From the NCBI RefSeq assembly GCF_034087045.1, contig NZ_CP139247.1, positions 7,342,001 through 7,406,000 of the forward strand: 64,000 nt of DNA, written 5' to 3'. This stretch comes from Chitinophaga sancti. GTDB lineage: Bacteria > Bacteroidota > Bacteroidia > Chitinophagales > Chitinophagaceae. A program made the position numbers and the translations under genes. Positions within the stretch are counted from its first letter, which is position 1; every line of letters begins with the position of its first letter. A model generated the notes under the pieces. It did not search any database. It was not told the origin of the DNA and worked only from the letters and a program-made list of their open reading frames with translations. Below, in pieces: positions 17,684 to 26,328 of the stretch.

Positions 17684-17899
17684 CTATTTCTCTTCGTGGT
17701 TCTCTTCGATCTGATCGGCGATAGCTAATAACAGAGACATACTGGCTACTTTAGTAGCTTCTGCACGTACATGGCCATCGAGATCGTGTTCAAAAAATAC
17801 ATCACTACCATTGAGATTCACCTTAAAGCGCGGGGAATGACCATTAATGGGCTGAACGGAATATCTGTTCCTATTGTAAACTACGGTAAATGCCTTCAT
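17684..17899 (-). CDS. Small conserved-looking hypothetical protein
   Basis: A 71-residue soluble acidic protein (MKAFTVVYNRNRYSVQPING...) with no signal, membrane segment or known motif. Short beta strands alternate in the first half and a helix rich in Ala/Leu/Glu ends it. A perfect palindrome GTAAAC-AAA-GTTTAC (17923-17937) lies 24 bp upstream of the ATG and could be an operator. Function unknown. I accept it as a gene because of its own start, composition and clear spacing. Confidence 0.55.
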   Translation of the reverse strand: MKAFTVVYNRNRYSVQPINGHSPRFKVNLNGSDVFFEHDLDGHVRAEATKVASMSLLLAIADQIEENHEEK

Positions 17900-17963
17900 A
17901 ATCTCTTCATTTTGCTATTAAGGTAAACAAAGTTTACGCCAGATGATCACAGTCAGGCAAAAA

Positions 17964-18004
17964 AATAAGGGCCTAAACACGCTAAAACGGTTTAGGCCCT
18001 TATT
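17964..18004. terminator. Bidirectional terminator
   Basis: A 15-bp stem with arms AATAAGGGCCTAAAC (17964-17978) and GTTTAGGCCCTTATT (17990-18004), flanked by A and T runs, upstream of the small gene and downstream of the porin gene on the minus strand. Confidence 0.75.
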
Positions 18005-18047
18005 TTAGTAATATATTAATTATCAACCTATTACATTATTACTAATT

Positions 18048-20015
18048 TTAGTTAACGAACCACCAACGTAATCCCAGTCTGAATTGGAAGTTATTGTAAG
18101 GATAGTGCGGTCCGGCGAAATTATTCGTTGCAAAAAACGTATTCAGGTTCTCTGTTCTGATAAATGCATTGAATGATTTGATACGGAAATGCAGGAAAGC
18201 GGCCAGGTCCGGTGCATGATATTGAACTTTTTGGGTAGTCTGATACACAAATTGACCGACTACCGGAGAATAATCGTCTGCATAGTAAGATGTCATGTAT
18301 TTCGCTTCCACCCCTACCATCAGGTTCAGGTTGTTAAACAGCCTGTTTTCGTAAGCAATACGGTGACGGGTCCAAAATGCCGGAATATTCACCGGGGCCG
18401 TACCATGTATCTGCTGGAAGGTGAAATCAGCGTACCAGTTCCAGTGTTTCCAGGTGAACTTTTTGCTGAACATGATTTCCAGCATATTGAATATTGCCTC
18501 TGCCTGTGCACTTGTATAGTAATTACTCATATAGGTATAGTTGCCTATGATGTAGTAATTCACGGTCAGGTTGTACTTCAGCTTCTGATTGTCTGCAGTG
18601 AACTGTACTTTGGATATATTCTCCTTTGCCAGCGAATTGTTATACCAGCTATCGTAGTTACTTGCAAAGTACTTGTACACATACGACGGTTCCCGGTTCA
18701 CATTCGAAAACGCCACTCTTACATTTCCTAATGTAGGATTCAGGTACCTGCTCAGCATACCACTCACGCTATAATCCCCGCTGTTCTGACCCGCCATATA
18801 CAATTCTCCTATGGCCTGGAAGTCCCATTTCTGGTTCCGGGTCTTATTGCGGTATTCCCCGTGCAGGGCCAGGTTGCTAAACTTGATGTCCGCATCCAGG
18901 AAGGTACCAGTGGTATTTTCGATCCTCGCTCCTGCTGTGATAAAGTGTGCCTGGTTACCCCTGATAGGGAACTGCACCAGCGAGATATCGTTGGAGATCG
19001 TTTTAAAATTGTGCTGTGCCTTGATGGTATCGCCGGAATATGCCCAGTTATAATGCGTGGTATAATAGAAGGTATCCGGTGTTGGATCCAGGTACCCTAC
19101 CTGGTCTGTATTCAGTTTGAATGTGTATTGCACCCTGAATACCGGATCGAATTTATATACATCTGTCGTATCGTTTACATGGATCGTATCTCCTTTTCCC
19201 CAGTCGTAGGACTGCATAAAGAGGAAGCCTGCCTGGTCGACCGAACTCTTTACCGGGATGGTGGAGTTAAAAAGACTGCTGGTAGTGCTGGCATCGTTAC
19301 CCAGGTTTACATCGATGGTTTTACGCTGGCTGTAACGGGGATTATCCAGGTCGTCATCGTTCCTGATACCACCGTTTTCACCATTCGCATACTTGTTATA
19401 GAAGTAACTGAGGGTGGCATTGTACCGCTTATCCTTAGAGTTGTATCGTCCTGTCAGGCGGTAAATGTTATGATTCGTGGTCTGCGCGCGGAAGAAGCCA
19501 GGGGCATAGATCTTCTGGTATTCAAATCCGAAATTGAACTTGTCAGTACGGTTCTGGGTATGCAGTACGCCCAGCTGTTGTTCCTGCTGACTACCAATCA
19601 TATAATTCAGTTCCGTATATGGGCGGTTCGAATAGTAGATCCTGGCGTTATCGTGATTGAACCCGTAGGCATCAAAGCTATGAAACCCTGCGTCGAAACC
19701 TGCCGTCATACGGGGGGTGAAGGCCACCGGGCGTGCCGGAGAGCCATTGTTACCCAGGTAGATGTAGTTCGCGGGCACTCTGAGGAAAGGGCCATTGAAA
19801 TCGGAGATCGAGGAGTCTATTCTATAATCAGTAGGTTCTCCCAATCTCCGGTAAGTGATGGTCAGTGTGTCCGGTACCTGATGAGTAGAGCCGGAATCCT
19901 TTGTCGTCTTGGAGGAACTACCACCGCTGCCCAGGTTACTGAAACGGCTGGAGGACTGCGCCTTTACCTGCGACATTATGACCAACAATAAAAACGTAAT
20001 AATTAATGACCGCAT
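18048..20015 (-). CDS. Putative outer-membrane porin (Porin_10 type)
   Basis: A 655-residue outer-membrane beta-barrel. The N-terminus MRSLIITFLLLVIMSQVKAQ is a signal peptide, then a Ser/Gly-rich linker. From about residue 100 the protein is a series of amphipathic strands with aromatic girdles (for example KFNFGFEYQKIY, YNATLSYFYNKYANGENGG), ending in a C-terminal strand FRLGLRWWFVN with terminal aromatic/Asn as in outer-membrane proteins. It matches the Bacteroidota putative-porin family. It lies 62 bp downstream of the purine nucleoside phosphorylase gene, and the pair could be one operon for nucleoside uptake and salvage, which is inference. Confidence 0.85.
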   Translation of the reverse strand: MRSLIITFLLLVIMSQVKAQSSSRFSNLGSGGSSSKTTKDSGSTHQVPDTLTITYRRLGEPTDYRIDSSISDFNGPFLRVPANYIYLGNNGSPARPVAFTPRMTAGFDAGFHSFDAYGFNHDNARIYYSNRPYTELNYMIGSQQEQQLGVLHTQNRTDKFNFGFEYQKIYAPGFFRAQTTNHNIYRLTGRYNSKDKRYNATLSYFYNKYANGENGGIRNDDDLDNPRYSQRKTIDVNLGNDASTTSSLFNSTIPVKSSVDQAGFLFMQSYDWGKGDTIHVNDTTDVYKFDPVFRVQYTFKLNTDQVGYLDPTPDTFYYTTHYNWAYSGDTIKAQHNFKTISNDISLVQFPIRGNQAHFITAGARIENTTGTFLDADIKFSNLALHGEYRNKTRNQKWDFQAIGELYMAGQNSGDYSVSGMLSRYLNPTLGNVRVAFSNVNREPSYVYKYFASNYDSWYNNSLAKENISKVQFTADNQKLKYNLTVNYYIIGNYTYMSNYYTSAQAEAIFNMLEIMFSKKFTWKHWNWYADFTFQQIHGTAPVNIPAFWTRHRIAYENRLFNNLNLMVGVEAKYMTSYYADDYSPVVGQFVYQTTQKVQYHAPDLAAFLHFRIKSFNAFIRTENLNTFFATNNFAGPHYPYNNFQFRLGLRWWFVN

Positions 20016-20077
20016 TCTATGATTTGTTTCCTGCTTCTTTTTGTGCTAGCTGAAAAGTGTGCAATTTATGTAAAACC

Positions 20078-20899
20078 TTATAACACGCTGATCAGTTCTC
20101 TGAAAATAAGTGTTAATTTCGGTTCTGCTGCATTTGCAGCTTCCAGCACTTCTTCGTGAGTGATCACATTTTCCTCTTCGCGGATACCTATATCAGTGAT
20201 CACGCTCATAGCAAATACCTTCATCCCACTGTGCATGGCCACGATCACTTCGGGTACTGTGCTCATGCCTACAGCATCGCCACCGATGGTGTGCATATAT
20301 TTGTATTCAGCCCTGGTTTCAAAGGTAGGGCCTTGTACACCTACGTATACACCTGTGTGTACAGGAATGTTATTGTTTGCAGCAATTTCCTTTGCCCTGG
20401 CGATCAATGTTTTGGAATATGGCTCGCTCATATCGGGGAAACGGGGACCTAATTCAGCAATATTTGGGCCACGCAGGGGATGTTCAGGTTGCAGGTTGAT
20501 ATGATCACGGATGATCATGAGGTCACCTACGTTGAAGGCGCGGTTCATACCACCAGCGGCATTGGATACCAGCAGGGTATGCACACCCAATGCCTTGAAA
20601 ACCCGTACCGGAAAGGTCACCTGCTGCATAGAGAAACCTTCATAATAATGAAAACGACCTGCCATAGCTACCACGGGACGACCATTCATTTTGCCTAAAA
20701 CCAGGCGGCCACGATGCCCTTCGACAGTAGAGGTAGGGAAATGCGGAATGGATTCGTAAGGAATTTCGATGGCTTCCGAGATTTCGCCTGCCAGGTTACC
20801 CAATCCACTTCCCAGAATAATACCTACTTCAGGTGTCAGGGACCATATTCTCTTAATATAGTCCGAAGCAGCAGCTATTTGTTGTAACAGATCACTCAT
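20078..20899 (-). CDS. punA: Purine-nucleoside phosphorylase, trimeric class
   Basis: A 273-residue cytoplasmic salvage enzyme cleaving purine nucleosides with phosphate. Phosphate-loop GIILGSGLGNLAGEI, GRFHYYEG, VSNAAGGMN and the base-site Glu in GPTFETRAEY are present. The residue corresponding to Asn243 of human PNP appears to be Asp (AMSVITDIGIREE), as in MTA phosphorylase, which may broaden use to 6-aminopurines. A minus-strand TAACTTTG element lies at 21102-21109, giving a leader of about 200 nt. The porin gene follows after 62 bp. Confidence 0.92.
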   Translation of the reverse strand: MSDLLQQIAAASDYIKRIWSLTPEVGIILGSGLGNLAGEISEAIEIPYESIPHFPTSTVEGHRGRLVLGKMNGRPVVAMAGRFHYYEGFSMQQVTFPVRVFKALGVHTLLVSNAAGGMNRAFNVGDLMIIRDHINLQPEHPLRGPNIAELGPRFPDMSEPYSKTLIARAKEIAANNNIPVHTGVYVGVQGPTFETRAEYKYMHTIGGDAVGMSTVPEVIVAMHSGMKVFAMSVITDIGIREEENVITHEEVLEAANAAEPKLTLIFRELISVL

Positions 20900-21101
20900 T
20901 TTTTAAAAATAATTATAGTTTTATGGTGCTGATCCCTATCATGTTTTTTAAAAGGTTACGATCATTTTGAAACTGGGCCACATAGTAATTAACTGTATGA
21001 TATCCAATGATTCGCACTCAATCGGCTGACGGCTGTCAGAAACGGCTGTCAGGCCCACTGCGGTGTTTTATGCTGATGGTTACCTTTTCGACAGGGTTGC
21101 G

Positions 21102-21109
21102 CAAAGTTA
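21102..21109 (-). promoter_or_regulatory. Possible -7 element for punA
   Basis: The minus strand reads TAACTTTG, a match to TAnnTTTG. It sits in the 284-bp divergent spacer with sucC. Direct repeats GGCTGTCAG at 21031-21039 and 21044-21052 lie within the predicted leader. Confidence 0.4.
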
Positions 21110-21183
21110 TTTTTAAATTCACAAAACGCTAGGGTTTTATATTTAAATCATAATGCCCTATTTTAGCGGCAAATTTTTATCAG

Positions 21184-22395
21184 ATGAACTTACATGAATA
21201 CCAGGCTAAAGAACTGTTGAAGAAATACAATGTTCCGGTACAGGAAGGGATTCCGGTTGATACTCCGGAAGCGGCGGCTGAAGCGTACAAACAATTGAAG
21301 GTACAGTATGGTAATGAGTTTGCAGTGGTGAAGGCACAGATACATGCCGGTGGACGCGGTAAAGGAACCATTCGTGGTAAAGACCAGCGTGGTGTTGCTG
21401 TTGGTAAAAATGCGGAAGACGTAAAAACAATTGCCGGAAATATCCTTGGCGGCACCCTGGTAACCATCCAGACCGGTGAGGCCGGCAAACTGGTAAATAA
21501 AGTATTGGTGGCACAGGACGTTTATTATCCTGGTCCTAACCCAATTAAAGAATTATACCTCTCTATCCTGCTGGATCGTGCAAAAGGTAAGAACGTGATC
21601 ATGTACTCCACTGAAGGTGGTATGGACATTGAAGAGGTTGCTCACAAGACGCCTGAAAAGATCTTTAAAGAACTGGTTGAGCCTAACACAACGCTGCAGC
21701 CTTTCCAGGCAAGAAAGATCGCTTTCAACTTCGGTCTGAGCGGTGAAGCTTTCAAAAATATGGTGAAGTTTGTAACCAACCTGTACAATGCGTATGTAGG
21801 TCTGGATGCAGCTATGCTGGAAATCAACCCACTGTTCAAAACCAGCGATGAAAAGATCATTGCAGTTGACTGTAAATTAGGCCTGGATGACAACGCACTG
21901 ATGCGTCATGCTGACCTGGAAGCACTCCGTGATATTTCTGAAGAAGATCCTACAGAAGTAGAAGCAGGTAAGTACAACCTGAACTTCGTGAAACTGGATG
22001 GTAACGTAGGTTGTATGGTGAATGGTGCTGGTCTGGCTATGGCGACTATGGATATGATCAAGCTGAGTGGTGGTGAGCCTGCAAACTTCCTGGACGTAGG
22101 GGGTACTGCAAATGCAACTACTGTAGAAGCTGGTTTCCGTATCATCCTGAAAGATCCAAAGGTAAAAGCGATCCTGATCAATATCTTCGGTGGTATCGTT
22201 CGTTGTGATCGTGTTGCACAGGGTGTAATCGATGCATACAAATCAATTGGTAACATCACAGTTCCTATCATTGTACGTTTACAGGGTACAAACGCTGAAG
22301 AAGCGAAGAAACTGATTGAAGAGAGTGGTTTGACAGTACAGTCTGCTATTTTGCTGAGCGAAGCAGCTGCGCTGGTGAATAAGGCGGTGAGTTAA
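21184..22395 (+). CDS. sucC: Succinate-CoA ligase (ADP-forming), beta subunit
   Basis: A 403-residue ATP-grasp subunit of succinyl-CoA synthetase (TCA-cycle substrate-level phosphorylation; partner SucD). N-terminus MNLHEYQAKELLKKYNVPV, the ATP-grasp region with HAGGRGKGTIRGKDQRGV, the metal/nucleotide LEINPLFK motif, and the CoA-ligase half with FLDVGGTAN and ILINIFGGIVRCDRVAQG are all present. sucD is not adjacent in this window; a terminator pair follows directly. Split sucC and sucD genes are usual in Bacteroidota. Confidence 0.95.
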   Translation: MNLHEYQAKELLKKYNVPVQEGIPVDTPEAAAEAYKQLKVQYGNEFAVVKAQIHAGGRGKGTIRGKDQRGVAVGKNAEDVKTIAGNILGGTLVTIQTGEAGKLVNKVLVAQDVYYPGPNPIKELYLSILLDRAKGKNVIMYSTEGGMDIEEVAHKTPEKIFKELVEPNTTLQPFQARKIAFNFGLSGEAFKNMVKFVTNLYNAYVGLDAAMLEINPLFKTSDEKIIAVDCKLGLDDNALMRHADLEALRDISEEDPTEVEAGKYNLNFVKLDGNVGCMVNGAGLAMATMDMIKLSGGEPANFLDVGGTANATTVEAGFRIILKDPKVKAILINIFGGIVRCDRVAQGVIDAYKSIGNITVPIIVRLQGTNAEEAKKLIEESGLTVQSAILLSEAAALVNKAVS

Positions 22396-22414
22396 TAAAA
22401 ATGACTAAATAGCA

Positions 22415-22502
22415 ATAGTGAAGAAAGCCCCTGGTGAAAACCTGGGGCTTTCTTCACTATACCAAATATAAAGCTCGTCCCTTCAGGACGAGCTTTATAT
22501 TT
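22415..22502 (+). terminator. Double hairpin terminator after sucC
   Basis: Two successive perfect 17-bp stems: 22415-22431 with 22444-22460 (core GAAAGCCCC), and 22464-22480 with 22486-22502 (core AAGCTCGTCC, loop CTTCA). The first follows the sucC stop after 19 bp. Confidence 0.8.
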
Positions 22503-22525
22503 GATAGCATGGTCGCGTGGGGGAG

Positions 22526-22680
22526 CCTACCACTCTACGTAATTCCATTCCTACCACTCTACGTAATCCTATTCCTACCACTCTACGTAATCCCATTCCT
22601 ACCACTCTACGTAATCCCATTCCTACCACTCTACGTAATCCCATTCCTACCACTCTACGTAATCCCATTCCTACCACTCC
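22526..22680. repeat. 24-bp tandem repeat, about 6.5 copies
   Basis: Six full copies of CCTACCACTCTACGTAATCC(C/T)ATT and a partial seventh. The first two copies carry single substitutions and the last four are identical. Each contains the palindrome TACGTA. The array abuts the sucC terminator. 24 bp keeps all frames open, which explains the spurious repetitive reading frames on both strands. There are no spacers, so it is not a CRISPR. From 22681 to 22841 nothing else is recognised. Confidence 0.9.
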
Positions 22681-22841
22681 CTCTAACCACACTCCTTACT
22701 CCACCTGATCACATTTTTGCAGGGTCCCATCACATTTCCAATTTACCTTCCCCAAAATTCCCTACCTTTATTATCCATCCTCATATTACCTGAAACCCGC
22801 AGGTACACATCTTTTATTACCTATTAAATTCAGTCAAAACA

Positions 22842-23840
22842 ATGAAACGCATTGGCGATTTCTTCCTGTTCTGTTCCGGTGCACACGTGCCTTTACTTCG
22901 GCATGCACCTACGGAAACCAACAAATATGGAGGCATTGGGGCAACTATTTTCTTTACAGGTTTGCTGGCGGCCTTTTCCGGAGGCTATGCACTATGGAGT
23001 GTATTTGGTCAGCTTTGGTCTACCTTATTGTTCGGACTGATCTGGGGCCTGATGATCTTTAACTTAGACCGTTACATTGTATCGGGTATGAAAAAGCGTA
23101 ATAAATTCAGCAGTGAGTTTTTAATGGCATTACCTCGTATTGTATTGGCTATCCTAATTGCGATCGTGATTTCAAAACCGCTGGAACTACAGGTCTTTGG
23201 CAAAGAAATCAGGCAGGAACTCATCATCATGGAACAACAGGTGTTCAAAACCCAGGAGGACAATGTGCTTGCCCGCTACAAACAACGCATGACTGAGCTA
23301 AATGGGGAAATCGCTCTTTTGGAACACGGCATTCAAACACAGGCTCTCCGCAGGGATACCCTGCAAAAAATTGCCCAGGAAGAAGCAGATGGCACCGGTG
23401 GCTCACGTGTTAAAAACCTTGGCCCTATCTACAAAGCCAAGAAAGCAGATGCTGACAGCGCAGGCATGGCCCTGCAAAAGATCACCGCTGAAAACGGTGC
23501 GCTCATTGCCAGCAAAAGACGGGAACTGGCAGGTATCGATTCTACTTTCAAAGCAACAGTCGCACAACTGGACCGCACACACATCGATGGTCTCGCTTCT
23601 CAGCTGGATGCACTTGGGCATCTCACAGAAAGGAGTACCCCTGTCAGGTGGGCGAACTGGTTTATCACCTTACTGTTCATTACCATCGAAACAGCACCGG
23701 TATTTGTAAAACTGATCTCTCCTCGCGGACCATACGATGATCTGCTGGAGGCACATGAACATGCGTTCATCATACACAGAAAAGAGAAAATTGAAAAGAG
23801 AGAAAGAGAGTATGAAAACAGGATGATGGTGGTACGCTAA
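22842..23840 (+). CDS. DUF4407-family membrane protein
   Basis: A 332-residue integral membrane protein of unknown function matching the DUF4407 pattern: an N-terminal MKRIGDFFLFCSGA, three hydrophobic segments (about 30-55, 60-80, 95-120, with the conserved FNLDRYIV between them), a long coiled-coil/helical region (about 130-255), a fourth membrane helix (about 270-290) with IETAPVFVKL, and a charged C-terminal helix. The topology suggests an extracytoplasmic coiled coil between TM3 and TM4. Its last 4 bp overlap the stop of the convergent SprT-like gene. Confidence 0.85.
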   Translation: MKRIGDFFLFCSGAHVPLLRHAPTETNKYGGIGATIFFTGLLAAFSGGYALWSVFGQLWSTLLFGLIWGLMIFNLDRYIVSGMKKRNKFSSEFLMALPRIVLAILIAIVISKPLELQVFGKEIRQELIIMEQQVFKTQEDNVLARYKQRMTELNGEIALLEHGIQTQALRRDTLQKIAQEEADGTGGSRVKNLGPIYKAKKADADSAGMALQKITAENGALIASKRRELAGIDSTFKATVAQLDRTHIDGLASQLDALGHLTERSTPVRWANWFITLLFITIETAPVFVKLISPRGPYDDLLEAHEHAFIIHRKEKIEKREREYENRMMVVR

Positions 23841-24457
23841 GCAGCGATGATCTCCACCTCGTAAACAGGGCTGAACAAATACATTCTTTTAGTCGCTACT
23901 TCTTCACAACGATAGCGTTTTCGGACTTTTTCACCTTTTCGGAATATCCTTCCATCCTTTGTTTTGAACAATTGATCCAGCGGCAACTGCTCCACCAGGT
24001 AATGATTCTCCTTCCGGCGATCATACCTGGTCAGCACCCGCATTAAGTCATCATCCGCACACGAGCTGGCAGCAGGATTCTGCATACTCTGCCTCAGGGC
24101 TCCCTCCACATCAGGTGGCAGATACCCTTTTCCCACAAATTGCCTGAGAATATTTGAAAACTGGTGTTTCCACTCCTTTCCATGCGAAGACACCCGGTTA
24201 CCATACAAATTGAAGGTAGTGAGGTGTGCCATTTCATGCAATAAAGTAATAAGAAATGCGTATTTATTCAGGTTGCCGTTGACACTGATGCGGTGCCCGC
24301 CCCGGGAATCGGGATGCCGGTAGTCGCCAAGTATACTGGCCCTTTCGCGGGTAATAGTCAGGTGTACCTTAAATTCCTGGATATAAGTCAGCACCTGCTC
24401 AAAGGTTCCTTCGGGCAGGTAAGCCGATAATGCTTGCAGGGGATGTTCGTGCTTCAC
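23837..24457 (-). CDS. SprT-like zinc metallopeptidase domain protein
   Basis: A 206-residue protein with a SprT-like domain. The zinc site HEMAH (HExxH) is within LITLLHEMAHLTTFN, followed by a third ligand candidate in SSHGKEWKHQF. The C-terminal half is basic, contains a single-Cys RCEEVATKRM stretch rather than a full zinc ribbon, and ends VYEVEIIAA. In other bacteria the family is a putative protease with poorly known substrates. It is the last gene of an operon with bactofilin, AtpZ and a membrane protein (6-bp gap). Confidence 0.85.
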   Translation of the reverse strand: MKHEHPLQALSAYLPEGTFEQVLTYIQEFKVHLTITRERASILGDYRHPDSRGGHRISVNGNLNKYAFLITLLHEMAHLTTFNLYGNRVSSHGKEWKHQFSNILRQFVGKGYLPPDVEGALRQSMQNPAASSCADDDLMRVLTRYDRRKENHYLVEQLPLDQLFKTKDGRIFRKGEKVRKRYRCEEVATKRMYLFSPVYEVEIIAA

Positions 24458-24463
24458 GACCGC

Positions 24464-24850
24464 TTACTTTTTCCTTTTCGTCAGCTGTTGCAGGCTTAAG
24501 GTCTCTATGACCGTATACACCACATACAGGAACATGAGTATGAAAATAGTCTCTTTGCTGGTATGAGCACGGTTCAATACTACATAAACTGTAATACCCA
24601 CCAGGCATAGCATCATTTTGCTTAGCGTAGAAGCATACACCCTGCGCACGAATGCATTGTTGTCGGCAGATGTAATGCCTTTGCGATTCATGCTGTAAGA
24701 GAGTCCGGTAATAGCGGCTAACGCCAGGTTGCCAATGAGTATTACATTTATATGTAACCCTTTTTCCAGCAACCGGGCATTGAAATAAATAAGCGCGCCA
24801 TTCAATATGATAAAGAGGCCTATGAGCCTATAATAAAACCTGTCAGTCAT
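24464..24850 (-). CDS. Small four-helix membrane protein downstream of AtpZ
   Basis: A 128-residue protein with four hydrophobic segments (about 8-25, 34-50, 76-92, 100-118) and a basic tail LTKRKK. It resembles no enzyme family I can name. Its place after the AtpZ-like gene (8-bp overlap) mirrors Bacteroidota ATP-synthase operons, where an AtpI-like small membrane protein precedes atpB. I suggest an AtpI-like role only tentatively. Confidence 0.6.
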   Translation of the reverse strand: MTDRFYYRLIGLFIILNGALIYFNARLLEKGLHINVILIGNLALAAITGLSYSMNRKGITSADNNAFVRRVYASTLSKMMLCLVGITVYVVLNRAHTSKETIFILMFLYVVYTVIETLSLQQLTKRKK

Positions 24851-25085
24851 TCCTGCGGGTATCTTTGATGATTTGCCACAAAATTACCGCTAAAGCCAGT
24901 AAAGAAAAAATGATCATGAAAACAGGAATACGCCATCCCGTTCGCTGGTCAAGTTTATAACCGGCAAATACGGCCAATCCAAGGGAGGCCATCATCTGAA
25001 ATGCAAGTCCAGCATACCGATAGAGTTGATTAGGCTTTTTCGGAAGCTTTTTCGGAAGCTTTTTCTGTGACAACGGATTTTCCAT
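24843..25085 (-). CDS. AtpZ/AtpI-family protein
   Basis: An 80-residue protein with a Lys/Pro-rich N-terminus (QKKLPKKLPKKPNQ) and two membrane helices: YAGLAFQMMASLGLAVFAGYKLD and the IPVFMIIFSLLALAVILWQI segment, the usual AtpZ pattern (AGLAFQM...G..LD). In many bacteria AtpZ/AtpI assist F1Fo assembly or Mg/Ca transport. Here it overlaps the bactofilin gene by 56 bp and the next gene by 8 bp. No other internal start is reasonable, since the next Met is inside TM1. The atp structural genes are not in the window. Confidence 0.75.
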   Translation of the reverse strand: MENPLSQKKLPKKLPKKPNQLYRYAGLAFQMMASLGLAVFAGYKLDQRTGWRIPVFMIIFSLLALAVILWQIIKDTRRND

Positions 25086-25491
25086 GCTTTTCTTTCTGGT
25101 TAGCTACTGCTGCTACGTCTTCTGGCTCCATATAGCAACGGCCATTGAACTTAGCAGTTGGTTCCATTTCAAAATGGGCAGTGTATAAATCTCCTTTTAC
25201 CAGTGCATTACCTTTCAGGAACAGCAGGTCTTCTACCTTGACGATACCTGTTACCTTTCCGAGAATGTCTGCACTGTTACAAATGAGATCACCGGTGATT
25301 TCACCTTCTGGTCCTACGACAATCTTAGCTTTTGTAGAAACCAGACCGTTTACCTGGCCGTCAATACGAATGTCCCCTTCGCATACGATATCTCCCTGAA
25401 TAGAAGTACCACTACCAATAATGTTTACATTGGAAGTAGGCATTACTGTTTTGCTCTCGCTTCTTGTGTTGCGGTTGTTGTTGCTAAACAT
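25030..25491 (-). CDS. Bactofilin (polymer-forming cytoskeletal protein)
   Basis: A 153-residue bactofilin. The central beta-helix (about residues 20-125) is seen as repeating short strands with Gly/Ile/Val ladder positions (GSGTSIQGDIVCEGDIRIDGQVNG...). It forms nucleotide-free membrane-associated filaments that organise cell-wall enzymes. The C-terminal tail ends in a SEKA repeat (KASEKASEKA) encoded by a 12-bp tandem repeat, which in the other frame encodes the LPKK repeat of the overlapping AtpZ N-terminus. An M23-type membrane stub is encoded just upstream. Confidence 0.88.
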   Translation of the reverse strand: MFSNNNRNTRSESKTVMPTSNVNIIGSGTSIQGDIVCEGDIRIDGQVNGLVSTKAKIVVGPEGEITGDLICNSADILGKVTGIVKVEDLLFLKGNALVKGDLYTAHFEMEPTAKFNGRCYMEPEDVAAVANQKEKHGKSVVTEKASEKASEKA

Positions 25492-25657
25492 AGGATTTAA
25501 GGTTTGTCAGCTTTTAACTGATTGTAAGATAGTTTTATTTATTTACGTATTATTAGTGCCTGCAAATCACCTCGTATAAGAAGTTATTCACATTTTCTCC
25601 TAACGGTTGTAGTGTCCCATAGCGTATAAGGATGCTCTAATTTTTTAGTCTTCTACT

Positions 25658-26062
25658 TTAATAAGTACTGTTATCTACTTTTGGCACTTTCAAGGTGGTG
25701 GTGTCCAGCTTGCTGGTTGAAAAATCGCCACCGATTACCTGTTTGATATCGTCCAGATATTTGTCACGCGCGTTGATAGCAGTTTCCAGAGAGTCTGTGC
25801 GCATCTTGAGCCGAATAAACTCACGACGTTGTTTCAAATCTCCATAACCTGGAATATAGTAACGTAAAGGTGTAAATACAACGGTGGCTACGGTAATGGT
25901 TACCAGTAATACGAATAATGTGCTTAACGCAACGTATACACTCATCCGGGAGAGTTTGAAAGAGGTTACCTCTTCATAGGTATTGTCGTTCATAATCACC
26001 AGGCGGTATTTGTTGCCGACCCGTCCCACATTTCTGCCTTTTTTATCGCGCTTGTTAGCCAT
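25658..26062 (-). CDS. Membrane protein resembling the N-terminus of bactofilin-associated M23 peptidases
   Basis: A 134-residue protein: a basic cytoplasmic start (MANKRDKKGRNVGRV), a short domain with YRLVIMNDNTYEEVTSFKLS, one membrane helix (about 44-66), the TPLRYYIPGYGD segment, and a coiled coil (about 80-112). This layout is what I associate with the N-terminal part of Bacteroidota M23 peptidases encoded near bactofilins. The catalytic M23 domain is absent, and the 166 bp downstream cannot hold it. It is either a naturally short family member or a truncated one. Confidence 0.6.
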   Translation of the reverse strand: MANKRDKKGRNVGRVGNKYRLVIMNDNTYEEVTSFKLSRMSVYVALSTLFVLLVTITVATVVFTPLRYYIPGYGDLKQRREFIRLKMRTDSLETAINARDKYLDDIKQVIGGDFSTSKLDTTTLKVPKVDNSTY

Positions 26063-26328
26063 ATCCGCAATAGAACTTGATATAATTTCTGATAATCAAC
26101 CGGCTAAAGTTAAACATTTATATTATTTACTATGCAAAAAAATGCAATTTGCCTGAAAACAGGGAGAAAAGGTAATTGTGGTGGACGGGAGGGAATCGTT
26201 TGTATTCCGAACTATTACCAATCCTGCCTTCCAGTGAAAATCCTTATGAAAAATAATTATCCTATCTTTAAAAATAAAATTCCTAACATCTTAGTTATAT
26301 ATAGTTCAGCCTATACACCCTGGCATCC

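Noticed and set aside
17542..17724. 60-residue plus-strand frame beginning MYKRQ
   Set aside because: It overlaps the hairpin region and the antisense of a small gene, and has random composition.
22526..22680. CRISPR-like appearance of the 24-bp array
   Set aside because: Units are directly adjacent with no unique spacers and there are no cas genes.
22495..22708. Repetitive frames on both strands (VVGMGLRR and TTLRNPIP types)
   Set aside because: Explained by the 24-bp tandem repeat keeping frames open; no start context, no gene-like composition outside the array.
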